Source: Paracyclopina nana
Lineage: Eukaryota > Arthropoda > Copepoda > Cyclopoida > Cyclopettidae
Direction: 5' to 3'
DNA: 64,000 nucleotides
Assembly: GCA_019096065.1 (NCBI GenBank)
Contig: JAGUCH010000009.1
Span: forward strand, 2,180,001-2,244,000
In this document: in pieces, positions 20,861 through 31,570 of the stretch
Position numbering within the stretch: the first letter of the stretch is position 1
Layout of the letters: every line of letters begins with the position of its first letter
Notes under the pieces: model-generated
Databases searched by the model: none
Told to the model about the DNA's origin: nothing
What the model saw: only the letters and a program-made list of their open reading frames with translations
Translations under genes and position numbers: made by a program

Positions 20861-21748
20861 AATCGTCCAGATTTAATTATTCCATAAATGAAGCAATTCA
20901 CTTGGAGATCATAGACATTTCGAGGCCATTTAAAAAAAACTTCACCTTTTGTAGACCAGAATCGGGCAAATTGACCCTTTTTTTCTAGGTCACCATAAGG
21001 AAGGGAATTTTGTGTAGCATTCGAAGAAGGGTGGGTTCACCCCCACCCACCCTCGTTCAGCTGAGTTTTGCTCAGGTATAATGATAGTAGTACAAACACA
21101 CTGTAACACAAAGGAAGCTTGCTCCATCGTCCTGCCTTGAATGTCAACATCAAGAAATAAGGATTGATGCATTTCCCCTGGCATGTCCCCACTTTTTTAA
21201 ATGAGATTGCCTGCTAGAAAATTTTGCTTTGCGAAAATGGCTGCTTTAATAAAGGGCATGAATTGGAGAAACAGATATGTGCCAGATTGAACCAATTTCC
21301 TCAGTATTAGAGAGCGGATGTTGCTACATTGGATGACGACGCTCACGCAGACATTTTATTCCATGCATAATTTCGCAACAATATTCCACAATAAAAAATT
21401 CGATATTTTCAGCTTGGAGCTGCTGAAAGGAAATGGCTAATTTTGCAGCAGAAGCAAAAGTCAAAAAATCATACGATTTTCGCTGGTTCAACTTTACCTT
21501 GCAAAATTGCCCACAATTATTTTTTAGCTCACAAGTTGACATCAAAAATGAGGGAGAAAATGGCATTTTTGTCAGCTTGGCGATGGGTTCACTACATACG
21601 GCAGTGAAGCGAAAATCCCTGTATTTTGCTGAGATTTGGCGTGCGCTCGCATCTACCGTACAATAATGACTTTTTTCGTCACATGTGAAGAAATAATGCT
21701 CATTATTGTACAGTTGGCAACTTAAGAGTTCTTCTTCAATTAAAAAAA
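20861..21748. other. Intergenic spacer
   Basis: No supported gene. A short hairpin-forming G/C run (AGGGTGGGT and CCCACCCACCCT) lies near 21028-21053. Confidence 0.3.
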
Positions 21749-21820
21749 GGGTTGACCGGGATTCGAACCTGGGTCAGCTGAGTGTAAGGTCTGCACTATG
21801 CCTGTGTACTATCAGACATC
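21749..21820 (-). pseudogene. Degenerate tRNA-like sequence (pseudo-tRNA or SINE head)
   Basis: The minus strand contains GGTTCGAATCC, a perfect RNA polymerase III B box and T-loop, in a T-arm CCAGG-TTCGAAT-CCCGG with one mismatch. TCAACCC and a T run follow, as at the 3' end of a tRNA with a Pol III terminator. The 72 bases upstream should begin GGGTTGA to close the acceptor stem but do not, and the anticodon arm around CTTACAC does not pair. The D-arm region is only loosely like an A box. It is therefore probably a tRNA pseudogene (perhaps valine-like, TAC) or the head of a SINE. Confidence 0.5.
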
Positions 21821-22293
21821 TCTTTTATACTACCATATAAAATTAATTACATACCATTCTGTTTTCAGAAAATCTTCTAAAATAATTTATAATGAACAAC
21901 AGACCTCCAAAACATTCTAATTTTAAATATATCTTAAACATCCTCATTCTAGAAAAGTCTGCTAAAACATTATTATTTAAAAATAAATTTTTTATAGTCT
22001 TCTTTGTAACAAGCTTTTGTTGATCTTGGAAAAAAGCATAGAATTATAAGCGACATCTTATTCGTCATTTTGGCGTTTTTTTTGAAAAATTCTGGCTAAA
22101 ATTCCTTTTAATATCTAGTAGCCCTACAAGTGCTGAGCTCTTGCTGGAGATGTGTGCGCGCGCTATTGACCGCAAAGCTTTACCTGCAAACGAGCTATCG
22201 TTTTTAAGGCCAATTTATTTGGTAAATTAATCAATTTTTAGCATTTAACAGTACTTTTGGGACTTTTAACCCTCACGAAGCTGACAAAAATGT
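21821..22293. other. Intergenic spacer
   Basis: Very AT-rich from 21821 to 22030, with no gene. A short TGTGCGCGCGC stretch lies near 22150. Confidence 0.3.
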
Positions 22294-22443
22294 CAATACT
22301 GTCCTGATGACTCGTCCATATAGGGTTTTTCGCTCATTCGTAGTAAAATTCCAGATCACTCGTGGCTTCGCCACTCGGTGATCTTTCATTTGACTACTCA
22401 TGAGCGAAAAACTCTATATGGACTCGTCATCAGGACAGTATTG
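22294..22443. mobile_element. 150-bp near-perfect palindrome, MITE-like
   Basis: The left arm begins CAATACTGTCCTGATGACTC and the right arm ends GACTCGTCATCAGGACAGTATTG. The arms are complementary over about 65 bases with small bulges (GTCCATATAGGGTTTTTCGC versus GCGAAAAACTCTATATGGAC). The loop contains a CGTGGCTTCGCCACTCG hairpin. It has no ORF. The target duplication is not clear. It could be a foldback MITE or a structured RNA gene; a MITE is more likely. Confidence 0.7.
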
Positions 22444-23261
22444 TTACATTTTTGTAATTTCTGTTCAGTCTCAGATTCATGAATGATGCCACCAAAACAT
22501 CATTAGTTGGATAGTATTGGAGCTAATAATTATTGATCATATCCCGGAAATGATTGGGGTTAATTTAGAAATTCCCTTTGAAAATCAGATCAAACAGCAA
22601 CGCAGAGCTCAGGGGAAAGACCAAAATTATATAGCAGCCGAGCTTTCACGCCTCGTTTCTCTTAGTAATTGAGGTCTCTAATCGATTCGAACACCTTGGA
22701 CTCGACATACGACTGTGTAACACAGCGGGCAAACCAGGAAAAATACCATTTCGACTCATGTGTGTTCATTAAACATCGAGACTCATTTTTTGAAAGCTAC
22801 ATTTGATATACCATTTTTTAGTTCTATTGAGATTAATCAGAGCCGCTCGTTTCTTTCATGCACACTGGGCCGGTTAGGAACAATTTGCTCAATAATTGTA
22901 ATTATCAGCTTTCCGTGATTAACAATGATGGATGGTGAATCAGTACAAAATCGTGGCTAATTTGAAATTGCAGCTCGCTTATCTCAGCGTTGCAACGTGG
23001 ATTTGAGCTTGTTGGGCCAGTGTGTGGCAAAAAAGTGCATTGTGTGTCAAATCCAAAACCAAACGAGTCAATGGAAACCATAAATATCGCATGAGTTTTA
23101 TGTCCTTTTTTGAAAGGGGGAACAACAAAAAAATTGGACTTTGAATAGAAACGGTATAGTTTCCCATGTAAAATGACACCTTTTAGAAGCAAAACTTATT
23201 CTAGTAGGAAAGAGCAAATGTCTTTTTTTGGTAAAAGATTTATTTTTGGGTTTTTCTTTGT
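22444..23261. other. Intergenic spacer
   Basis: No gene is supported. Minus-strand frames at 22905-23192 overlap each other in different frames and look like chance. Confidence 0.3.
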
Positions 23262-23467
23262 GGGCCTATTCACCAGCATATTATGGCTAATATTTTGGCT
23301 AAATATTGGAGAAAAATAATGAGAAACTGAGAAATTCTACATTTGGTACGAATGGAACAATTCCGAGGTTAAAATCTGAAAAATGAGTTTGCAAATACCG
23401 GATATTTACAAATAACAGCATAATATCGCGCGCTAGTTTGCTGATAATATTGCAGGAGAACATGGCC
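23262..23467 (-). mobile_element. Tourist/Harbinger-like MITE, copy 2, diverged and inverted
   Basis: The ends are GGGCCTATTCACCAGCATA and GCAGGAGAACATGGCC. Read on the minus strand the interior matches the element at 7819-8040: GCGATATTATG near the left end, then CATTTTTCAGATTTT, then TTCTCAG/TTTCTCA and AATATTTAGCCAAAAT. Arms and interior have many substitutions and the flanking 3 bp no longer match, so this copy is older. It sits directly downstream of the 7TM receptor gene. Confidence 0.75.
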
Positions 23468-23489
23468 GTTATCTCCAATTTTAATAAGA

Positions 23490-23495
23490 TTTATT
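23490..23495 (-). terminator. Poly(A) signal of the 7TM receptor gene
   Basis: AATAAA on the minus strand begins nine bases after the receptor stop codon, again leaving a very short 3' UTR. Confidence 0.6.
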
Positions 23496-23503
23496 TCAAT
23501 TGA

Positions 23504-24818
23504 CTATTCAGTCATCATATGCACAATAGCTGAGAAAATGCCTTCATTTGCCAATTTTCTGCGAAACTGCGAGTCACCGTTCATGTAGAAGGCAGGAAGA
23601 ATGACAAAATACATGAAAATGTTGCACATGAACATAATTTGGTCAAAAACAAAGCTACTGTGCTCATAAATTAGTTTGTAATAGATCACAAAAATAGCGT
23701 TATATACAATTTCAGCAACCGACTGAATCAGAGAGACTGTCATAACAATTCCATCATCCTTTTTCCTCTTGTGATATCCTTCTTGGGAAATCATTCCTCT
23801 TGCCCTTTCAGTTTGGTGTTTTGTAAGCGTAAAACACTTCCACAGAAACAAGATGTCTGGGATATTACAAACCATCAGGGTGTATATAATATTCAGGCAA
23901 ATCTGGACAATTTTTATGAAGGTCCACTGTTTGTGCTCATTTCCGATGGCATTGGCTTGCAAGAAAGCTTTTTCCGGTGTACCCAGACAAATATGTAATG
24001 GCAAGTAAGTATCAAGATCCAGGTTGAGCGTGAAGAGTGCCGCGAGTATTATCATCAAATACAGCAGAGTTTGAGAAAGAGCCTGAATCGATTGATATTT
24101 TGAGCAAAATTCTAGGCTACTATGTTTTCTAAAGTAACGGATCTTTACCTTTAATGTGATGTTGTAGCGATGAAGTGCCTGATTATGAACAACGCAGATG
24201 TATCGGAAGAGGTTTATGAAAAAGGATTGGTACTGGCAATACAGCAAATACATGTTGGCGCCAATGCTTGATACATAGCACCACTCTTCACCAATGAAGT
24301 CTTTCAGTGGAGAAAAGTACAATCTTGCGATGGATGATGCTATGTAGGGAGGTAAGGCCACTGTGGATGCAACCTGAAAAAACTCGATTATTTCGCTATG
24401 ACGCAAGAAATGCTACAAAGTGGAGAGGATTAGCTCTTTGTACAGTGCTTCTTGCCTTTTTTTAAAAAAGCATTTGCGCTTACAATTTGAAGAGGAAACT
24501 AGAAATGAAAAGATCATGGGAAAGGACGCTGGCTTCTCTCATGAAGTGGGGATATTTTTAAATCACTTTAGGATGATTTTGATCGTTTCCCAGCCAATAA
24601 AGTCCACCAAAGTCCAGGTCGTAACTTACTGTATGCGCATAGACAATGACATTTATATGTCTGTCCGGCAACCGTTTCAAAAGTCGAAAAACGCTCCTTT
24701 GGACTGCCAAGCACACCAAATACAGGAGTATGATCAGAATTGCTATGACTGCTCTGGAGATTGTGCTGATTTCCGAATATTTGCTTTCACTGCTGATCCA
24801 ACAGATTTTTGAATCCAT
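23504..24818 (-). CDS. Seven-transmembrane (class A-like) receptor, 330 aa, three exons
   Basis: Exon 1 is 24818-24630 (63 codons, donor ACA|GTAAGT), exon 2 is 24373-24149 (75 codons, acceptor TTTTTTCAG) and exon 3 is 24082-23504 (192 codons plus stop). Both introns (256 and 66 bp) are phase 0. The 66-bp intron has no in-frame stop, so it reads through as coding, but removal restores a normal second intracellular loop. Seven hydrophobic helices are visible, starting VIAILIILLYLVCLAV, then NVIVYAHTVASTVALPPYIA, YLLYCQYQSFFINLFRYICV, ALSQTLLYLMIILAALF, FIKIVQICLNIIYTLMV, VSLIQSVAEIVYNAIFVIYY and IMFMCNIFMYFVILPAFYM. FRYICVVH stands where DRY is expected and LPAFY where NPxxY is expected, so both switches are altered. 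The ligand is unknown. It resembles lineage-expanded invertebrate orphan receptors. Confidence 0.75.
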
Positions 24819-27223
24819 GTTGCGAAGCTAATCTGTTCACTCCTCTCAACAACGAACCACTTTCCTTAACAAAAAAACAACCATGAGGCGCTTATTTCTC
24901 TCTGGAAATGCCTGCTTCAACCACAAGCGCAAGCGCCTAAAACGTCAGAAATATTACACTTTTATCTTTTTAGAAGACATCAGGCCACGTTTCGATCAGG
25001 GTTCTAGATATATTCCTCCGCGACTTCGTAGTAAAACTGAGGAAAACGAGACCATATCTTGCTAATGTTCAGCTTGAAGTCTTGAGTAGCTGCTGACAAC
25101 CTATATTAGGTATAGCTATCGACCAGTTCAGCTTGAGACCGAGCAGCGTTTTCATGGGCCGGTTCTATCATTTTTTGCTCTTTTTTTAATGCACATATTT
25201 TAACTATACCCCACTTTGAAATGTAATGCTTTTACAAACTTAGATTTAAAGCTCACTTTTGATCAGCCCATACTATAATAATACACCAAATAAGTATACT
25301 TATTTGCAAAAATTGAGATGTTGACTAGAACTCGATCTAGTTTTTTGCCTCAGCAGAAGAAACATTTTTTGTGATTTTTTAGGTCATTGTTTCTCCTTTC
25401 CTCATGGTATTTTCGTACTTTTTTGAGAGTTTGAGGCTTAAATTTAAAGGCCGGAAGAGCCCCGTTCATCTGCCATTGTGCCACACTACCAAATATTTCT
25501 CACAGAGATCAAGTTCCATATAAAGGTTTTATTGGCAATCCCTTGATGTTTGGCATAATTTGAAAGGTAATTGGCATCTGCTCAACCTGGAGCACTTTTA
25601 AGCAACAATACAGCTTTGAGGAATTCCAAGCAAGCAAACAATTGGGGTTGAACAAATCTCAGGGGTGCAACACGACAGACAAAATTGAAAATGGACAACA
25701 TCTTGCACGCACTTTGCTGCAATGTTGCAGTGCTTGTGTCCAGACACATTCAACGCAGTATAAAGTAAAGAAAAACTACTTCATGCTGAAAAAGATGCCA
25801 AATCAGGCCAGAGACTATTTAGATGCTTATCGAATTTTTCCAATTGATTTACTACTTGCTGGTCCAGAATTTCTTGGGGGTCATATAAACGCGGTCTCTG
25901 GCCAAATTCCATTTCATAATTAATAAGCCCATTAAGCTGTCATTCTGCACTACTTCTGCATATTTTTTTTAATATAACTGTAAACAAGCCTACATTTGTG
26001 ACAGGTCTCTTTTCTGGCGACCAGTGTGTATGTAAACACTTTTTGTAAAAAAGAGCAAATGTTAGCCCTTGAACTTTTGCTTGGCAAAAATCAACAACAA
26101 TATTGGCTAGAGAAGTTTCTTTAACTGTACTGTAAAAACTTTGTTAGTTTCTCTCTCTCTCCTAGAAATCATTATTTGGTTCTGTATCACGTGAATTGTA
26201 TTTTTATGGCACTCAAAGGTGTTGTTCTCGGGATCCACCTTGGGTCAGATTTTTTTTTGGCCATAAAAACATCAGTGTAATTTCAAATGGTCAGCACATC
26301 TTGGCACTCAGGGTGGAACTATTTTATTAGGGTTCCTTGATTGTAAAAAAATGTGGAAACAACCTTTTAAAACTTTTGATAGCAAAAAAGTTATTGTGTG
26401 AAAGTTCTCTCCTTTCCTCAATAAATGTGAAGCATCTACGTTACTTATTCTTGACCTAATTCTCAGTAAAAAAAATCGAGGTCAGCAAATGCTTGATATC
26501 CTCCATATTCATGTATCTTTCATGGAAATGCACAATGCGAGGGGAAACCTGCCAAAAGTTGAGATTTGATTCAATTTAGCAGATGCATTTCATGAGACAT
26601 TTAAGAGCTTTCAAAGTGAAATGATGTGTTTTGATTTTTTTGTGAGATCTCTTTGTGCAAAAGTCTGATTTGTGTGGCAAATGTAAGTAATGGAATATAT
26701 CATGGTACAAGTATTATTATTAAGAGCCATATTGCAGAAGTTTTGTGATAGGTACATGCATCATCATCATGGATGTGCTCATTTCAGCATGAATAACGTG
26801 ATGTTAATCAGGCTTGCATTCTAGAGCATACACAGGCAGTCTCTGAGGGAATCAACTTGCTTGTCTGCACTAAAAAGTATGAAAAGCAAAAAAAAACATG
26901 ATGCACTGATTCTCATTTTAAGGATTTTTTTTGTAAAATGATTCAATTAGCTGACTCAAGCAAGTTGATCCCATCAGAGAGCAATGCACAATCCCTGTAA
27001 TCATACCACCTCAAACAATGAGATCACAAATCTTTTCAAAGTGGCCACAAAGACATTTTTCAATGCAATCATGGAAAATCTCAAAGCACATTGCTGCTTT
27101 CCATTAAGGCTAACCTCGAGAATTTCTACAGAAATATTTCTGCCATTGCCTTTTGCAACATACAATAAGCTGAACCAGTATTCAGTAGGCCGGATAAAGC
27201 TCGTGATGATGCAATGTTCAATA
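24819..27223. other. Gene-poor spacer
   Basis: No gene is supported. Plus-strand frames at 24883-25065 and 25642-25923 lack matching splice partners. The first contains an acceptor-like TTATCTTTTTAG followed by an open stretch (RPRFDQGSRYIPPRLRSK), which may be chance. Confidence 0.3.
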
Positions 27224-28047
27224 GGGCTCCATCATTTTGTCCGACACATTTAGTCAAGTTGTAAAATGTCCGACACATTTGGTATAGTTGCAAAATGACC
27301 GACACATTATTGGCGACGGGTACATTTTTTGCCCGACACATTTGGTATAGATGCAAAATGACCGACACATTTTTGGCGACGGGTGCGTTTTTTGCCCGAC
27401 ACATTTGGTATAGATGCAAAATGACCGAAAAAAGTTGGAAATGGCCAAGTGAAAAGTCTAAAAAGTTTAAAATACTTGTAATAAGCCTGACAGTATTTTT
27501 GGGCTTTCTTTTAAGCCATCACAATATCAATTCTCAAGAAATGAAAAGTCCGGTTTAACTGCTTCTCAAAATTTCTCATCATTGTTGTTGATTATTTCAA
27601 GAAAGCTTTGGAAATGCAATTCTAATAGCAAAGTATAGGGCGTTCTCATATTGGACTTTAGCTTACCAAAACCTGATTTTGGTTAACCAAAAACCTGTTT
27701 TCGGTAGGTAGGCACTACATAGCGCTTGACTAAAACCAGTTTTTGGTTAACCAAAATCAGGTTTTGGTAAGCTAAAGTCCAATATGAGAACGCCCTTAAG
27801 TCACATTTTCACCCTTGCATTAAATTATTTGACTATAGAAGCTCCTAGGTGTAAGATGCAACTTGATAACATCTGTCGGACATTTTGCAACTTGACAAAT
27901 CCTGTCGGACATTTAACATTCTATTTGTTGGACATTCTACAACTATGACAAATCTGTCGGGCAAAAAACGCAGTAGCTGTCGGACATTTTGCAACTAGAC
28001 TTGTCGGTCATTTTACAACTTGATTTTCGGACAAAAAAAGTTCCCCC
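27224..28047. mobile_element. 824-bp composite foldback element with an 8-bp target duplication
   Basis: The element is flanked by GTTCAATA at 27216-27223 and GTTCAATA at 28048-28055. The termini are GGGCTCC on the left and its counterpart CCCCC on the right. Inverted subterminal arms share TTTTGTCCGA and TCAAGTTGTAAAATG. The left arm carries a 63-bp tandem repeat (starts 27298, 27361 and 27424) built from CCGACACATTTGG and GGCGACGGGT. The right arm has scattered opposite-strand copies of TGTCGGACATTTTGCAAC. A 160-bp MITE of another family is nested in the middle. No transposase ORF is present. GGG termini and the 8-bp duplication match the class of the element at 5828-6052. Confidence 0.75.
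27637..27796. mobile_element. 160-bp MITE, AGGGYGKTCTCATATT family, member 3 (nested)
   Basis: The ends are AGGGCGTTCTCATATTGG and CCAATATGAGAACGCCCT. Long arms (CTTTAGCTTACCAAAACCTG versus CAGGTTTTGGTAAGCTAAAG) surround a short centre. The flanks are TAT on the left and TAA on the right, so the 3-bp target duplication is imperfect. It lies inside the composite element 27224-28047 and was therefore inserted later. Confidence 0.85.
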
Positions 28048-28055
28048 GTTCAATA

Positions 28056-28456
28056 ATTATCGGTCAGAGGCAATAAGATCTTTGTTGGGAGGTTTCTTAT
28101 CAGGGCTTGCCATCTTTTAGTCCGACACACCCTGTATACAACTGGCTATAGTTTTCCCAATTTTAGCAATGAATTTTTTCCCCTAATCCAGGCAACTGCA
28201 ATTTAGCCTGGCTCCCACTCAATGATGAGTATCTTTTTTTCGCCCCATAAATGCTGGAATCATTTTTCAAATTCGTAATTTTGAAAACATCGTCAATCTG
28301 CTGCTCATCTTCATTAAAAATGGGCAGAATGGAAAGCCAATTAGTCAATTTGGCCTAGGGGAAAATCCTAGCATAAACACTACTTGTGCTGCTTCTTTTT
28401 GTAATAATAACAGAGTTTGTACATTTTGCCTTTTGCTTATCTGTTAGTCAACATAC
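28056..28456. other. Upstream region of the first PAN-Kelch gene
   Basis: No gene is seen apart from an unremarkable minus-strand frame (28348-28163). GTCCGACACACCCTGTATAC at 28121-28140 carries the same GTCCGACACA word as the composite element just to its left. Confidence 0.3.
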
Positions 28457-28463
28457 TATAAAA
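28457..28463 (+). promoter_or_regulatory. TATA box of PAN-Kelch gene 1
   Basis: TATAAAA lies 40 bases before the ATG at 28497. Transcription should therefore start about 10-15 bases before the start codon. This supports the 28497 ATG over the upstream in-frame ATG at 28386. Confidence 0.7.
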
Positions 28464-28496
28464 ATCCAGACAGATTGGCTTGGCCAAATTACAACA

Positions 28497-30088
28497 ATGA
28501 AGCATTTAGGTCAAGCAGCAATAATCCTTTTTTTCTTGGCCATTCAAGCTGTTGCTGGTCAAAATTGCACTTTGACTGGGCATTGTATTGACAGTGACCT
28601 AATTACATTTACATCAGCACAAAGTGCGCAAGAATGTGTGGAAGCATGCACAGACAATTCTCATTGCAACTGGTTCAGTTTCCAACCTGATTTTAGCCTT
28701 TGCTCGCTCTTTGAAAACTGCCATCAGCTGTCCAATGATAGTTGTGACAATTGCATCACGGGTGAAGCTACTTGTGGAGCAACTTGCAACGTTCAAGGCT
28801 CATGTTCTGTAAGCAAATTTTTGTGAATACAATTAATGACGAATACTTTATGCTGCTTACTTTAAGGGTCAGTTAGATCGCTTCAAGCCCTCATTGAATG
28901 CGTACGACTGTTTGCTCGCATGTAAACAGAACGATAACTGTGAATGGTACACCTATGACTACTTCAGTGGTCTTTGTTTCATGTTCAAAGAATGTGTTTT
29001 CCTGGATGGATCCAAGACTGAGTCCATTTCAGGTGAAGTGAAATGTGTGCAAAAAATGAATGGTAAGCCAATCAATTCGAAATAGATATGAGCATTTCAA
29101 GGTGAATTCTGGAATTTTAGGAAACATCTTGGTATCCTATGGTGAAAATGCTACCTTTGACGAAGTGCAATACAGCGAAGTGTTTGATAGCCAATATGGA
29201 TTATCTAGATGCCAGATTCCGGCTGAAAATCATTTCAGCCTAGGAGGTGTTGGTGGTCTTCTTTATGACAGCCTTCCCATTTATTGTGGCAACACAGAAG
29301 CTTGCTACACACCTGGCAATCCTGAGCCAGTGGCAAGAATGTCAACCAAAAGATACTTTGCTGCAGCAGCTGTTATTCATGGATCGACCTTATTTGTCAC
29401 TGGAGGTCAAACTGAAACCTCAACACCGGTCACTGCCAAGTCAACTGAATATGTTCAGCCAGGCAAAGATCCTAGACCTGGTCCAGACATGCCAAAAGCT
29501 GTCAACAGCCATTGTCTGATTAATTACAACATATCTCATTTGTATTTGATTGGAGGCGATACTTACAGCAAAGAGACATATTTCTTCAACATTAAAAATG
29601 AAGAATGGGTGAAAGGCCCAGATTTGAACCAGGGACGAAAATGGCACAGCTGTGGAGTGATCCTTGATGAGACAAGCAATCCCATTGTTGTTGTGATTGG
29701 TGGTAATTTAGGCAATGAGACAGAAGTGCTCATGCCAACGTCTGATCAGTGGACATTTGGTAAGAAATATTTTTTGCAATTGTAAATCTTCCTTTAATAC
29801 TTTTTTTCAAAAGGACCACGTGGTCCACCAGTGCCAAGCAAAGAGATTCATAATGCTGCTCTGGTACGAGGAAGCCATTCCAATGAACTCATGTTTATCG
29901 GTGGACTCGCCTCTGGAAATGGATTTCAAGTCTTGGACAAAGTATACAAAATTGTTTACCAAGATAGAGAGCTGAAATGGGACGAATCCTTCCTTGGCAC
30001 TTTAGACAGCAACCGAAGAGGCCATGTTGCTTTTACAGTTCCCGATGACTATTGTGAGAAAAACGCAAAAATTACTGTGACCAATTGA
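28497..30088 (+). CDS. Secreted PAN/apple plus Kelch-repeat protein 1, 473 aa, four exons
   Basis: Exons are 28497-28808, 28867-29062, 29121-29759 and 29814-30088. Introns are 58, 58 and 54 bp (phases 0, 1, 1), and the coding total is a multiple of three. Residues 1-21 are a signal peptide (AAIILFFLAIQAVAG). Two Cys-rich apple/PAN-like modules follow. The first spans about 24-104 (AQECVEACTDNSHCNWFSF) and the second about 105-170 (YDCLLACKQNDNCEWYTYDY). Residues 171-473 hold Kelch-type blades, each with a GG after a hydrophobic strand: HGSTLFVTGG, HLYLIGGDTY, NPIVVVIGG and ELMFIGG, with aromatic W-x-x-G-P pairs (EEWVKGPDL). N-glycosylation sequons occur. An extracellular adhesive or ligand-binding role is likely; PAN modules bind proteins or glycans. 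It is a tandem paralogue of the next gene. Confidence 0.85.
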
Positions 30089-31525
30089 AAATAAGAATTG
30101 CAAAAACAATGTGGAATCCCATGCTATTTTTTGCCATTTTTGACGAAGAGAGTAGTAGCAGATGTTACGCGTGCAATTATCTAGTCCATAGACATCTAAT
30201 TTGTGTCTAGCAAAAAGACATTGCCACAAAGTTTAGAATCCTATTTTCTACAATGTGTGCGCGCTTTATGCCTCATTTCTATATGCGCATTGTAACATGC
30301 TCACTTTTGCAACGGTTTTGCCGGGCTGCTTGTATAAATCTGCGATTATGCACAATGTGTGCACAGATCCGTAAGTTGATTGGAAATTTCTACCATTCTC
30401 AAAATCAAAGTTTGCCTTAGGCGTGCAACTTTGTTGCGTCATGAATAAAACTGCATTTGAGCATGAACGAATTTAAGTTGAGGTTGTTTCTGTACAAAAT
30501 GTGGCCACTGTTACACCTGGCTGTTAATTGTGATAAGCCTCTGTTTTTTAGCTTATCTAAACATAGCCAATGCAGACCATACGTTTCTAGATTGCGTGTG
30601 TGTATATAGTTTATGGAAACAAAATTCTTTTCTTCTTCAATAGAATTATAAGAAATAGACTAGGGTTGGATGCATGTGATCCAGAGCTCAGCATTGCCCT
30701 AACTGTTAAGGTTTGATTAGTAAAGCTGTATTTTCCCCATTTTGTGCTACTGAAGGTTGCTAGCTATAATGTACCTTTCTAATAACACATTTATGCTAAT
30801 AGTGCTTTCAAATGCATTTCTGTGACATCTGACATGTTATTTGGCAAATGACATGCAAATGTTGCTAATACATTATTTATTTTGTATCTGAGCCCAAACA
30901 CACCCTCAAGAATAAAGAAGATGTAGAATAAAAAAAAGCTTCTCCATTTCAAGCCATATATGCAACCTTTGAAGCTAAATTCTTTTTTGCAAATAATATT
31001 GTGAAGCTAAGTAGGTTGTACATAATGGAAAAATGGCTGGCAATTTCCTCAGCTTTTAGCTTACACAAAACTACTTTTTGCACTAGCTGCATTGGCAAAG
31101 AAATATGAGGGGTGCACATGAGTGTACTATAAGCTTCTCCCTGAGCTTGGCATTAATTGTGCATTTCCTGCTGATATGACAACCCCATTAAAAGTAAATG
31201 TTGACTTTCCAACCTATAAGATTGGTTGTAGTCTTTCGCTATCAATTAATGTTGAGCTCTGCTACAAAGAAAGAGATGTACATGGAAGCTTTTTTACTTC
31301 TCCTTTGAGCATAGAAGCAAAAAAGATAGGAAACGAGAGGGAGAAAGTAACATGAGCTTTCTAGAGTCACCACAGCTTCATCAATTCTCATACGTGTCAA
31401 TTATATACACATGAGAATATTTATGCTCATAATGGAAGTATGTATTGTGAGCTACACTTGAGAAGAACAGTCTGTACTCTAGTACCTTTTTCTTATCATC
31501 AAACACAAGCACTGTGCGTAAAAGC
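30089..31525. other. Intergenic spacer between the PAN-Kelch paralogues
   Basis: No gene was found. GAAAATAAG right after the stop and GAATAAAAC at about 30444 are candidate poly(A) signals of gene 1. The minus-strand frame 30229-30002 is antisense to exon 4. Confidence 0.35.
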
Positions 31526-31532
31526 TATATAA
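31526..31532 (+). promoter_or_regulatory. TATA box of PAN-Kelch gene 2
   Basis: TATATAA lies 45 bases before the ATG at 31571, and an initiator-like ATCAGTTTC at 31552-31560 is about 28 bases downstream of it. The 5' leader would be under 20 bases, as in the paralogue. Confidence 0.75.
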
Positions 31533-31570
31533 GTTTATTGCATCTTGCCCAATCAGTTTCAATCAGGAAA

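Noticed and set aside
28386..28496. Upstream in-frame ATG extending PAN-Kelch gene 1
   Set aside because: It lies upstream of the TATA box at 28457, and the ATG at 28497 gives a proper signal peptide matching the paralogue.
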